DNA of 64,000 nt, taken from NCBI RefSeq assembly GCF_014649375.1, contig NZ_BMSX01000028.1, positions 59,448 to 123,447 of the forward strand, written 5' to 3'. This DNA comes from Streptomyces aurantiogriseus (GTDB lineage Bacteria; Actinomycetota; Actinomycetes; Streptomycetales; Streptomycetaceae). The notes under the pieces are model-generated. The model had not been told where the DNA came from, searched no databases, and was given only the letters and a program-made list of their open reading frames with translations. Both the position numbers and the translations under genes were made by a program. Positions 9,765 through 18,327 of this stretch are shown here, piece by piece. How positions within the stretch are numbered: the first letter of the stretch is position 1; every line of letters starts with the position of its first letter.

Positions 9765-10576
9765 CCGCCCTTTCCGGAGCGGACGGAGACACCGAGGTAC
9801 ACCTCGGCGACCTGCCCGTCCTCGCGGATCTCCTGGGACGGCCCGGACAGCACCAGGCGGCCGGCCTCCAGTACGTGCGCCCGGTGGGCCACATCCAGCG
9901 CGAGTTGGGCGTTCTGCTCGACGACGACCACGGTGGTGCGTTCCTCCTCGTTGACGGCACGGACGATCTCGAACAGCTCGCGAGTGACCAGCGGCGCGAG
10001 GCCCAGCGACGGCTCGTCCAGGAGCAGCAGCGAGGGCCGCAGCATCAGCGCCCTGCCGATGGCGAGCATCTGCTGTTCGCCGCCGCTGAGGCTGCCGGCG
10101 TCCTGGCGGGACCGCTGGCGGAGCTTGGGGAAGTACCCGTAGATGCGCTCCAGGTCGGCCGCGACGGCCGCGCGCTCGGCGCGGCCGTCCCGCCGCCACC
10201 GGCCGGTGCGCAGGTGGGCGCCGATGCGCAGGTTCTCCTCGACCGTCAGGTCGTTGAAGGTGCCTCGGCCCTCGGGTACGTGCGCCACGCCGAGACGGGC
10301 GGTCTGCTCGGGCGAGCGGCCCAGCAGCTCCGTACCGTTCAGCGTCACCGAGCCGCGTCCGCGGACCATGCCGCACAGGGCCCGCAGCGTTGTTGTCTTG
10401 CCCGCGCCGTTGGGCCCGAGGATCGCGCACACCTCGCCGCGTGCGACGGAGAAGTCGAGCCCCTGGAGCACGCGGGCCTGGCCGTATCCGGCATGCAGGC
10501 CGGCGACCTTCAGGAAGTGCGGCTCCGCGTTCGCCCGCCCGGTGGTCTCGGTGCTGTCGGTGACGGGTTCCGTCAT
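9761..10576 (-). CDS. livF: Branched-chain amino acid-type ABC transporter, ATPase
   Basis: A 271-residue ABC ATPase of the LivF type. Walker A is GPNGAGKTT, the signature is LSGGEQQML, Walker B is LLLLDEPSLGL and the H-loop region is replaced by VVVEQNAQLAL, as is typical for LivF. About 20 extra residues precede the ABC domain. The ATG at 10576 overlaps the livG stop (ATGA). It works with LivG to drive transport. Confidence 0.93.
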   Translation of the reverse strand: MTEPVTDSTETTGRANAEPHFLKVAGLHAGYGQARVLQGLDFSVARGEVCAILGPNGAGKTTTLRALCGMVRGRGSVTLNGTELLGRSPEQTARLGVAHVPEGRGTFNDLTVEENLRIGAHLRTGRWRRDGRAERAAVAADLERIYGYFPKLRQRSRQDAGSLSGGEQQMLAIGRALMLRPSLLLLDEPSLGLAPLVTRELFEIVRAVNEEERTTVVVVEQNAQLALDVAHRAHVLEAGRLVLSGPSQEIREDGQVAEVYLGVSVRSGKGG

Positions 10577-11331
10577 GCCGCCACCCCCAGGTACGCCTCG
10601 ATGACCGCCGGGTCGCGCTGGATCTCCTCCGGCGAGCCCTCGGCGATCTTGCGCCCGAAGTCGAGGCACACCACCTTGTCGCACAGGCCCATCACGAATC
10701 CCATGTGGTGTTCGACCACCACGAGCGTCAGGTCGAACTCCTGGCGCACCGACCGGACCAGATCCGCGAATTGGTCGACCTCGCCATGGCTGAGCCCGTT
10801 GACGGGTTCGTCGAGCAACAGCAGCCGGGGCCTGACCGCGAGCGCCCGGGCGAGTTCGACGCGTTTGAGCGTGCCGAACGGCAGCCCGGAGGCGGGGTGG
10901 TCGGCGACATCCGCCAGGCCGAGACGTCGTAGCAAGTCGTCCGCCTGGTCACATAGTTCCCTCTCCTCCCGCCGGACGCGGGGCAGCCGGAGCGCCGCGG
11001 CGAGGTGTCCTGTGCGCCCCCGGCTGTGGGCGCCGACCATGACGTTCTCCCGGACCGTGAGCCGTGGGAACAGACCCAGGTTCTGGAAGGTGCGGGCGAT
11101 GCCGCGCCCGGCCACGGAGTGCGGCGGGAGGGCGAGCAGGTCCTCGTCCTCGAACCGCACGGTCCCCGCATCAGGGGTGCAGCGCCTGGTGAGGCAGTTG
11201 AACAAGGTGGTCTTGCCGGCTCCGTTCGGTCCGATGAGCCCCACGGCGGTGCCCTGCTCGACGGTGAACGCGACACCGTCCAGTGCCGTGATCCCGCCGA
11301 AGCGCACGCTGATACCGTCGACCGCGAGCAT
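10573..11331 (-). CDS. livG: Branched-chain amino acid-type ABC transporter, ATPase
   Basis: A 252-residue LivG-type ABC ATPase and the first gene of the operon. Walker A is GPNGAGKTT, Walker B LLLLDEPVNGL and the switch VVVEHHMGFVM. The ABC signature is atypical: LPFGTLKRVELARAL in place of LSxGxQ; LivG proteins commonly have an (L/Y)xYGxQRRLEIARAL form, so this is within family range but more divergent (TLK for GxQ). The gene starts opposite a PucR-type regulator across a 187-bp intergenic region with an 18-nt palindrome. Confidence 0.92.
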   Translation of the reverse strand: MLAVDGISVRFGGITALDGVAFTVEQGTAVGLIGPNGAGKTTLFNCLTRRCTPDAGTVRFEDEDLLALPPHSVAGRGIARTFQNLGLFPRLTVRENVMVGAHSRGRTGHLAAALRLPRVRREERELCDQADDLLRRLGLADVADHPASGLPFGTLKRVELARALAVRPRLLLLDEPVNGLSHGEVDQFADLVRSVRQEFDLTLVVVEHHMGFVMGLCDKVVCLDFGRKIAEGSPEEIQRDPAVIEAYLGVAA

Positions 11332-11401
11332 GAGTGACGCCCCTTCCGAGGTCTGGGGGGTGGGCGAGCGTCACAGTAGGTGGGGGCCTTCCGAGCGCAC
11401 A

Positions 11402-11419
11402 TTGGGTGCGAGCACCCAA
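11402..11419. promoter_or_regulatory. Perfect palindrome in the livG/PucR divergent promoter
   Basis: TTGGGTGC-GA-GCACCCAA has perfect 8-bp arms. On the minus strand it lies upstream of a candidate livG promoter (-10 TACTGT at 11378-11373, 17-nt spacer). This is the expected place for an activator site. The PucR protein encoded at 11519 or the TetR at 12811 are the natural candidates. Confidence 0.5.
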
Positions 11420-11518
11420 CTTCGCGGCCACCGACTTGTGCGCCGCGCCCAGCTCTCCCGGCATGTTGCCCACCGAGCCTGTTGACGGGACACGAGGAGG
11501 GCAGCGACGATCGGCGCC

Positions 11519-12814
11519 ATGCCTCGCGGACCCGCCCTGGGCGCCCCCGCACTCTCCGAACCCCTCAGCCGGGAGCGGCACCGGATCCTGCACACCGTCC
11601 ATGACCGGCTCGAGGACGTGGCGAAGACCGCCCTCGCGGTGATGCGCACGGAGATCCCGTCGTACGCGCTGCAGGACGAGCGGTTCTTCGACGACGTACG
11701 GGACCAGGTCCTCACGCACTACCGGATGCAGCTGGCGGCGCTGGCCGGCGACCGGGACATCGCCCCCGAAGACCTGGTCTTCAGCCGCGCGGCAGCCATG
11801 CGCAGAGCACGCGCGGGGTTCGCCCTCGAGGACTGGATCAGTGCCTTCCGGGTCGGCCGGCAGGTGTTGTGGGACGCGCTGTTGGACTGCGCGGGCACGT
11901 CCGCCGAGGCACAGCAGGCCGCGCTGTCCCTCGTCACACCGCTGATGCGGTACGTCGACTACGCCAGCACCCATGCCGCGCAGGCCTATGTCGAGTACCA
12001 GCAGCACGTGGTCGCCGACGCGGACCGGGAGCGCCGGGATCTCCTGGACCAGCTCCTGGCCGGCGCGGCACCGACGCGCGGTCCGCTGCTCGCCGCGGCG
12101 CAGGCGTACGGCATCGGGCCGCACTCGCCGATGATGGCGGTCGTGGCGGTGTGCGTCGGCGACACCCGCACCGGCGACCTCACCTCGGCCGAGCACGGCT
12201 ACGCGACCAGCGCGTCCATCGGCGTCGCCGGGCCCTGGGCCGGCCGAACCCTGGTCGTCGTACGCCACGGCGAGGTGGTGGCCGTGCCCGTGGTCCGCAC
12301 CGGCATGGACGCGGAGGACATCTGTGCCCACTTCGAGGCGGTGCAGCGGCGGCTCACGCGGGAGGGAACCATGCTCTCCATGGGCATCAGCACGGTCGCC
12401 GAGGGCGCCGGCGAACTGCCGCGCGCCTACGAGGAGGCACGGGCCGCCCTCGACCTGGTGCCGAGCGGGGGCGGGGTGGCGGCGCTCCCGCGCCTGTCTC
12501 CCTTCGAGTATCTGGCACTGCGCGCCGACGACCTCGCCCGCCAGCTGGTCGATCCCCGCGTGCGTGCACTGCTGGAGGAGGACCGCAGACGTGGCGACAC
12601 GCTGGCGGTGACCATACAGGCCTTCGCGGAGGCCGACCTCAACCTGCGGCTGGCCGCCGACCGGCTGCGGGTGCACCACAACACGGCGCACTACCGGTTG
12701 CGCCGGATCGAGGAACGCACCGGGCGCAATCCGCGCCGTATCGCCGACCTCCTGGAACTGCTGGTCGCCCTCGCCATCCGCGACGGGGCCGGGGAAGGTG
12801 GGATTCACCAGTGA
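11519..12814 (+). CDS. PucR-family transcriptional regulator
   Basis: A 431-residue regulator. The N-terminal two thirds include a RsbT co-antagonist-like helical region (about 20-160) and a degenerate GGDEF-like segment; the C-terminal HTH_30 domain reads EADLNLRLAADRLRVHHNTA then YRLRRIEERTGRN, the PucR/CdaR signature. Such proteins usually activate a nearby catabolic or transport operon in response to its substrate. Divergence from livGFHMK suggests it controls that transporter. The stop overlaps the next gene's GTG start (GTGA), so both regulators are probably cotranslated. Confidence 0.85.
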   Translation: MPRGPALGAPALSEPLSRERHRILHTVHDRLEDVAKTALAVMRTEIPSYALQDERFFDDVRDQVLTHYRMQLAALAGDRDIAPEDLVFSRAAAMRRARAGFALEDWISAFRVGRQVLWDALLDCAGTSAEAQQAALSLVTPLMRYVDYASTHAAQAYVEYQQHVVADADRERRDLLDQLLAGAAPTRGPLLAAAQAYGIGPHSPMMAVVAVCVGDTRTGDLTSAEHGYATSASIGVAGPWAGRTLVVVRHGEVVAVPVVRTGMDAEDICAHFEAVQRRLTREGTMLSMGISTVAEGAGELPRAYEEARAALDLVPSGGGVAALPRLSPFEYLALRADDLARQLVDPRVRALLEEDRRRGDTLAVTIQAFAEADLNLRLAADRLRVHHNTAHYRLRRIEERTGRNPRRIADLLELLVALAIRDGAGEGGIHQ

Positions 12815-13476
12815 GCGGCATCGTGGAGTCCGCCGGGACCGAGGTGGCACGTCAGCTGCCGGACGAGCGGGAGGGCATGGGCCTGCCGGAGACACCCACC
12901 GGGCAGAACCGAACGGTCCGGAGTGCGCTTCTGGACGCCGCGCTGGAGGTGTTCACCGAGCGCGGGTACACCGACGCCGGGCTCACCGAGATCGCGACGC
13001 GCTCCGGCATCCCGGTGGGCAGCCTCTTCCAGCACTACGGCGGAAAGCGAGGGCTTTACCTCGCCCTTTGGGAGGAGTTCCGGGAGGAACAGGAGCGCCG
13101 GACCGCGGCCACGCTGACCGCCGAACGCAACCGTGGCGTGGACGACCCCATCGCCCTCTTCGTGGCGGGAGCCAGGGCCTACCTGGAGGGGGTCTGGGAC
13201 AACCGACGGCTCGGCATGCTCCTCGTGGAGGACGACGCCCCGGCCGGCTTCGACGCGCTGCGCCGCCAGTGGGACCGTGCATGGGTACGGCGCAACGCCC
13301 GGCTCCTGGAGGTGGATGAGAAGAGACGTGCCGGCCGGGTCCGGGTGAGAGTGATCACCACCGTGATCGGCGGGGCGGCACGCGAGCTGGGCGACTGCGG
13401 GGACGAGACGGAGGCCCGGGAGATCGTGGACGAGGTGTGCGGCATCCTGATCCATCTGTCGGCACCGCCCAGCTGA
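12811..13476 (+). CDS. TetR-family transcriptional regulator
   Basis: A 221-residue TetR protein translated from a GTG overlapping the PucR stop. After a 30-residue polar extension comes the TetR DNA-binding domain: VRSALLDAALEVFTERGYTD, then TEIATRSGIPVGSLFQHYGG (recognition helix) and KRGLYLALWEEF. The C-terminal ligand domain is not family-diagnostic. ATG at MGLPETP is an alternative start that would remove most of the extension. It probably co-regulates the divergent liv operon or the decayed acyl-CoA genes downstream. Confidence 0.85.
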   Translation: MSGIVESAGTEVARQLPDEREGMGLPETPTGQNRTVRSALLDAALEVFTERGYTDAGLTEIATRSGIPVGSLFQHYGGKRGLYLALWEEFREEQERRTAATLTAERNRGVDDPIALFVAGARAYLEGVWDNRRLGMLLVEDDAPAGFDALRRQWDRAWVRRNARLLEVDEKRRAGRVRVRVITTVIGGAARELGDCGDETEAREIVDEVCGILIHLSAPPS

Positions 13477-13689
13477 AACGCCCGGCGCATGGCGGGCCAG
13501 AGCAACAAGGTGTACGAGCCGCCAGGTACCCGTACCAGGTAGGCCGGTTTCGACTGGCTCGAGCCCGATCCGATCGAAGACATGCGGCCCGCCGACGTCG
13601 ACGCCGAGGTTTCGAGCCGGCGGCTCACCGCCCCGGCGTCGAATCCGACGATGTCCGCACTGGACACCGATGCCGGCTCCTCGCCTGAA
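13477..13689. other. Non-coding or fully decayed stretch
   Basis: No convincing gene is seen between the TetR stop and the SDR remnant. Both strands can be translated for short spans, but nothing matches a family I recognise. Confidence 0.5.
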
Positions 13690-14024
13690 CGGGAGCGCGT
13701 CACCGAGGAGCCGGCCGCCGTCGATCACCATCGTCTCGCCGGTGATCCAGCTCGCGGCGTCCGAGACGAGAAAGGCGACCGCCGAGGCGATGTCGGCAGG
13801 CTCCCCGATGCGCCCGAGTGCCGTCGCGGCGGATACGGCCTGCTCGTGGTCCCTGCACAGAGCCTCGGCCAGCTTTGTGCGCACCACACCCGGTGCCACC
13901 GCATTGACACGCATCTTGGGCGAGAGTCCCAGGGCCGGTTGCTTCGTGAGGTGGATCAGTGCGGCCTTCGACGCGTTGTACAACCGATGTTCGCCTCGAA
14001 GGCCATGCCTCCGACCGACGCGCC
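13690..14024 (-). pseudogene. Short-chain dehydrogenase remnant (C-terminal half, frameshifted)
   Basis: Only the second half of an SDR remains. ASVGGMAFEANIG (strand before the catalytic Tyr) lies in one frame, then one base is lost near 13985 and the catalytic segment YNASKAALIHLTKQ (YxxxK) continues in the next frame through VNAVAPGVVRTKLAEAL, RIGEPADIASAVAFLVSD and ITGETMVIDGGRLL. The whole NAD-binding N-terminal half is missing: the SDR is joined directly to the truncated acyl-CoA dehydrogenase at about 14025. Confidence 0.8.
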
Positions 14025-14435
14025 GGCATCAGCTCCAGCGCCCGCTCGGCCGCGCCGATGGCCCGCATGCAGTGGTGGATACGACCGGGCCCGAGCCGGG
14101 GCTCGGTCATGGCGAAGGCCGAGGCCATCGTCCCGTCGAGCAGGGGCTTGAGGTACTTCTCCTTGTGCTCGTCGCTGCCGAACAGCGTGAGCACCTCCAT
14201 GTTGCCGGTGTCGGGAGCGTTGCAGTTGCACGCTTCCGGGGCGATGTGACTGCGCCCCATGATCTCCGCCAGCGGCGCGTACTCGAGGTTCGTCAGACCG
14301 GGGCCCCACTCCGGGTGCGGGTGGAACAGATTCCACAGTCCGCGCCTCCGGGCCTCCGCCTTGAGTTCCTCGATGATCGGCGGGTGGAAGTGCGGGCCCG
14401 GCGGTACCGGGTGCTGTGAGGCAGGCGGTCCAGCC
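14025..14435 (-). pseudogene. ACAD10/11-like acyl-CoA dehydrogenase remnant with internal deletion
   Basis: The N-terminal part reads HFHPPIIEELKAEARRRGLW, HPEWGPGLTNLEYAPLAEIMG, APDTGNMEVLTLFGSDEHKE and ends at ASAFAMTEP. It then jumps directly to RLGPGRIHHCMRAIGAAERA, which in intact proteins lies roughly 150 residues later. The flavin-binding middle domain is therefore lost by an in-frame deletion, and the C-terminus after ALELM is replaced by an SDR fragment. No in-frame start codon is visible upstream. The APDTGNMEVL and GPGRIHHCMR motifs are those of the ACAD10/ACAD11 subgroup. Confidence 0.82.
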
Positions 14436-14441
14436 GCCGGA

Positions 14442-15161
14442 TCAGCGGTGACCGGGGAACCGAAGGGCGTTGGCCCAGAGCCGGGTGACCGTGGACACGA
14501 GCTCCTCGAAGTCCACAGGCGCGCCTTCTTCTTGCCGTTCGCCGAGCACGAAGGCGTTGTAGGCCATGACGCTGACCATGCCCGACAGCGCGCGGGAGGC
14601 CATCATCGGATCGACCTCACGGTCGGCGACACCTCGCGCCTGCAGGTCGGCGATGCCGCGGGCATTGCGGCGGATGAACGCGTCGGCGCGCCGGCTTCGG
14701 AACTCGCGGAACTCCGGTTCCACTTGTGCGACCTGCTCGAGCAGGCCCATCAGCTTCGCGTTCCGTTTGTATGCCTCGAGATAGGCGCGATTGCTCGCCT
14801 CGAGTACCGCATAGGGGTCGTCGGAACCCTGCACCCGGCCCATTCCGGGGTGCATCATGTCCTCCTGCGCCTCCAGGAGGACGGCGGCAAGCACCTCTTC
14901 CTTGTTGGCGAAGTAGGTGTAAAAGGATCCCGCCGCGCATTGGGCCTCTTTGGTGATGTCGGTCAGGCGGGTGTCGAGGTAGCCGTCCCGTTCGAACACC
15001 TTCCGCGCGGCTTTCACCAAAGCGGCCCGTGTCCGCGCTCCGCGCTTCGTCGGAGGTGGCTCACGAAGGTGCGAGAGGGGCGCCATGGGCGGTGCCTTCT
15101 CGCCGTCGATCTCCTCGGGCGCAGTAGTGTCCATCCAGGGAACTGTACTTGAATCCGACAT
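14442..15161 (-). CDS. TetR-family transcriptional regulator
   Basis: A TetR regulator of about 239 residues. A 30-40 residue polar leader is followed by the HTH: RAALVKAARKVFERDGYLDT, LTDITKEAQCAAGSFYTYFA, NKEEVLAAVLLEAQE. The C-terminal domain contains QVAQVEPEFREFRSRRADAF, typical of regulators near acyl-CoA catabolic genes. The start is uncertain: ATG at 15167, 15161 and 15134 are all in frame and none has a clear ribosome-binding site. It sits between broken acyl-CoA dehydrogenase and ligase genes, so its original regulon is probably this cluster. Confidence 0.8.
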   Translation of the reverse strand: MSDSSTVPWMDTTAPEEIDGEKAPPMAPLSHLREPPPTKRGARTRAALVKAARKVFERDGYLDTRLTDITKEAQCAAGSFYTYFANKEEVLAAVLLEAQEDMMHPGMGRVQGSDDPYAVLEASNRAYLEAYKRNAKLMGLLEQVAQVEPEFREFRSRRADAFIRRNARGIADLQARGVADREVDPMMASRALSGMVSVMAYNAFVLGERQEEGAPVDFEELVSTVTRLWANALRFPGHR

Positions 15162-15190
15162 CACCATCACGAACCCGCAAGGCGGGACGC

Positions 15191-16152
15191 TCAGTGGCGG
15201 CGGGCGGCACCGTCGCTGGGCGCCGTGTCGCGGGTGAGAGCGGTACGGTCGATGACCGCTTGAGGATCTTCCCGGTCGGGCCCTTGGGCAGCGCGTCGAC
15301 GAACCGGACGATGCGCGGGATCTTGTAGGCGGACAGCCGCTCCCGTACCCAGCTCGACACCTCGGCGGCACCGGGCTCCGAACCGGGCCGGGCGGCGATG
15401 AGCGCGGCGACCTCCTCGCCGTAGTGCTCGTCGGGAACGCCGATCACGGCTGCCGCGACGATGTCCGGCTGCTCGTACAGAACTTCCCCGACCTCGCCGA
15501 GGTAGACGTTGTAACGCGGATGATCAGGTCCTTGATGCGGTCGACGATGCGAAGGTCACCGTCCGTGTCGGTTTCACCGAGGTCGCCGGTCCGGAACCGG
15601 CCGTCGAGATGGCCGCGGCGGTGTCCGCGGGGCGGTTCCAGTAGCCGCGCATCACTGTGGGTCCCTTGATGTGGACCTCGCCGACGGTACCCGGCGGGCA
15701 CTTCTTGCCGTCCGTCGTCACGCACCCGAACCTGCAGCCGAAGGACTGCCCTGCCGCTGTACCCGGTCTTGCCGCCGCGGTCGATGTCGTCGAAGGTGCC
15801 GAACGCGGTGGTCTCGGTGAGCCCTTGCCCTTCGAGGATGGTGCAGCCGAAGCGGGCCTCGAAAGCCCGGGCGATCTCCCCGGAAAGCGACGCGCCGCCG
15901 GAGACGGCGACACGGAGCCCGGCGAAGTCCGCCGGGTTCGCATCACCCGCCGCGTGAGCACCGCGTTCCACATGGTCGGCACGCCGGCCATGATGGTGAG
16001 CCGGTCACGGCGCAGCATGTCCAGCATCGACGCCGGGTCGAATCGGGCCGGCAACGACATCGAGCCACCGACGGCCAAGGTCGCCATCATGACGGATGCC
16101 TGGCCGAACACGTGGAACGGCATCAAGTCCTCGGGCGGTGTGGCCGGATGAC
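15191..16152 (-). pseudogene. Acyl-CoA ligase (AMP-forming), N-terminally truncated, multiple frameshifts
   Basis: The remains begin at PPEDLMPFHVFGQASVMMAT and lack the AMP-binding N-terminus. The chain then changes frame repeatedly: VAVSGGASLSGEIARAFEA and ILEGQGLTETTAFGTFDDID (adenylate motif) in one frame, GTVGEVHIKGPTVMRGYWNR in another, DGRFRTGDLGETDTDGDLRI and VDRIKDLIIR in the former, VIGVPDEHYGEEVAALIAAR to GPTGKILK in a third, and a final shift into VIDRTALTRDTAPSDGAARR before the stop at 15191. At least four shifts make this a dead gene rather than a sequencing artefact. Confidence 0.85.
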
Positions 16153-16181
16153 CGACCTCACTGCGCCCGGTCGGTCGATCG

Positions 16182-16829
16182 TCAGGCGGTGATCCCGAAG
16201 TGTTCGGCGAGTTGGCGGCGGGTGTCGGCGGCGCTGGTGTGCAGTACGCCCCCGATTCCGATCCGCGCCGCTCCGTCGAGGTTCTGCTGCAGATCGTCGA
16301 TCATGACTGCCTCCTCGGGGTCGATGCCGAGGCGTTCACATGCGATCGCCTAGATCCGCCGGGAGGGCTTGCGGATCCCGACCTCGGCGGAGATGACGAC
16401 CACATCCGCGACAGCGGCGAGGTCGACGCCGTCGTAGGTTCCGGTACCGAACGAATTGGACACGAGTGCAACGGGACGGCCGGCTGCTCGGAGATCACCG
16501 AGCAGCGCGAGCATGTCCTGGTCGATCGACATTCCTGCCTGCATCCGGGCCGTGAGCCCCTCGGCCGATACCTCCGCGCCGTGGACGCGGAGACGTTCGG
16601 CGAATCCTCGCTCGAAGGCTTCGGCGTCGATGCGGCCGCACTCGTGGTCGGCCAGGAGGGTGCGTGATGGCTGGTCCCGGGCGAGGAGGTCCAGCGGCAG
16701 GCGCGGGTCGCCGCCGAGCGAGGCGCCGAAGTCGGTGAAAGCCCGCAACACACTGGAGGTGATGACACCGCCGAAGTCCACCAGAACCGCGGTTCGGGTC
16801 TTTCCCACCGCGTTCGACAAGGTATCCAC
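16182..16829 (-). pseudogene. HAD-family hydrolase interrupted by an in-frame TAG
   Basis: A 215-codon haloacid-dehalogenase-type protein of the ACAD10/epoxide-hydrolase N-domain kind. Motif I is LVDFGGVIT, motif II VALVSNS, motif III KPS, and motif IV MIDDLQQNLDGA. The codon after PSRRI is TAG (16350-16352), where relatives have a Tyr or similar residue before AIACERLGIDPE; the frame stays open afterwards to a natural stop at 16182. A single base change (for example TAC to TAG) explains it. The product would be cut before motif IV. GTG 16829 starts two bases after the thiolase stop, so the two genes were one transcript. Confidence 0.82.
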
Positions 16830-16831
16830 GC

Positions 16832-18031
16832 TCAGGCGACCTCGAACAGTCCGGCTGCGCCCATTCCGCCTCCGACACACATGGAGATCACTACATACCG
16901 GACACCCCGGCGCTTGCCCTCGATGAGGGCGTGCCCCACCAGCCGGGCACCCGTCATTCCGTACGGATGACCGACCGAGATGGCGCCGCCATTGACGTTG
17001 AACCGCTCCGGGTCGATGTGCAGTTCGTCCCGGCAGTACAGCGCCTGGGAAGCGAACGCCTCGTTGAGTTCCCACAGGCCGATGTCGTCGATGGTGAGGT
17101 TGTGCTGCTTCAGCAGTTTCGGCACGGCGAACACCGGACCGATGCCCATCTCGTCAGGCCCGCAACCGGCGACGGTCATACCCCGGTAGACACCCAGCGG
17201 TTGCAGTCCGCGGCGCTCGGCCTCCCTCGACTCCATCAACACGGACGCCGAAGCCCCGTCCGACAACTGCGAGGAGTTGCCTGCCGTGACGCTGGAACGC
17301 GCGCTCACCTGACCGTCCGGCAGCACCGGCGCCAACCCGGCCAGGCCCTCGAGCGTCGTCGACGCCCGGTTGCCCTCGTCCCGGGTCAGGGTCACGGCCT
17401 CGTCCCGCACAGCCCCGGACTGCTTGTCCAGGACCTTCCTGACGCTGTCGAGCGCGACGATCTCCTGGTCGAACCGGCCGGCCTCCTGTGCCGCCGCGGT
17501 GCGCTGCTGTGACACCAGCGCGAACTCGTCCTGGCGTTCCCGGCTCACGCCGTAGCGTTCGGCGACGATCTCCGCCGTGTGCAGCATCGGCATGTAGATG
17601 CTCGGCCTGTGCTCTACCAGCCAGGGATCCGTCATGCGGTGGGTGTTCATGTGGTCGTTCTGCACCAGGGAGATCGACTCGACGCCGCCGCCGACAGCGA
17701 CCTGCATGCCGTCGGCGACTATCTGCTTGGCGGCCGTCGCAATGGCCATCAGGCCCGAGGAGCACTGCCGGTCGATCGACATCCCCGACACGGCGTCCGG
17801 AAGTCCGGCACGAAGAACGGCCTGACGCGCGACATTGACACCTGAGGACCCCTGCTGCACAGCGCAGCCGAAGATCACATCCTCGACCTCACCTCCCTCG
17901 AGCCCGGCGCGCTGTACCGCGTGCGAAAGGGCATGGGCGGCAAGTTCCTGCGCCTGGGTGTCATTGAACGCGCCGCGGTAAGCCTTTCCGATCGGCGTCC
18001 GTGCCGTCGAAACGATGACTGCTTCCCTCAT
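16832..18031 (-). CDS. Acetyl-CoA acetyltransferase (thiolase)
   Basis: A 399-residue thiolase that looks intact. The nucleophile Cys90 lies in DRQCSSGLMA, His355 in GGAISVGHPYGMTGAR, and the second active-site Cys385 in ISMCVGGGMGAAGLFE. The length and ends match the family. It catalyses cleavage of 3-ketoacyl-CoA with CoA, or condensation of two acyl-CoAs. It is the only clearly functional catabolic enzyme left in a cluster whose ligase, acyl-CoA dehydrogenase, SDR and HAD genes are all broken, and it is first in its transcript. Confidence 0.93.
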   Translation of the reverse strand: MREAVIVSTARTPIGKAYRGAFNDTQAQELAAHALSHAVQRAGLEGGEVEDVIFGCAVQQGSSGVNVARQAVLRAGLPDAVSGMSIDRQCSSGLMAIATAAKQIVADGMQVAVGGGVESISLVQNDHMNTHRMTDPWLVEHRPSIYMPMLHTAEIVAERYGVSRERQDEFALVSQQRTAAAQEAGRFDQEIVALDSVRKVLDKQSGAVRDEAVTLTRDEGNRASTTLEGLAGLAPVLPDGQVSARSSVTAGNSSQLSDGASASVLMESREAERRGLQPLGVYRGMTVAGCGPDEMGIGPVFAVPKLLKQHNLTIDDIGLWELNEAFASQALYCRDELHIDPERFNVNGGAISVGHPYGMTGARLVGHALIEGKRRGVRYVVISMCVGGGMGAAGLFEVA

Positions 18032-18297
18032 GTCGCCTCACTGCTTCCTTTTGGTTCGGTTCGTCCGTGAGCTTCGGGCCCGGAAATCCGGGCTCCGTGG
18101 GCCGGGGTCGATGTCGGTGGGCGGTGCCTGACGCCAACTGGGGTGCGATGAGGGCTCGTTGACCGCCTCCTCGGGTGACCGATGACAACGAGCCATGGCC
18201 GCAGCGGTGACGGGAGTCGGCCTCCCGACCGGTTATAGTTGAATTCGGCGTCAGGTTCAACCAGGGGCCTTGACAGTCCACTCCCCCAGGTGAAGGC

Positions 18298-18313
18298 TAC
18301 CGACCAGTTGGTA
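18298..18313. promoter_or_regulatory. TetR-type operator-like palindrome upstream of the alpha/beta hydrolase
   Basis: TACCGACCAGTTGGTA is a near-palindrome (TACC...GGTA ends) immediately before the hydrolase ribosome-binding site. It matches the reverse complement of 1402-1417 at 13 of 16 positions. A binder here would block the ribosome-binding region and start of the gene. Confidence 0.45.
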
Positions 18314-18327
18314 TGGGGAGGTGGATC

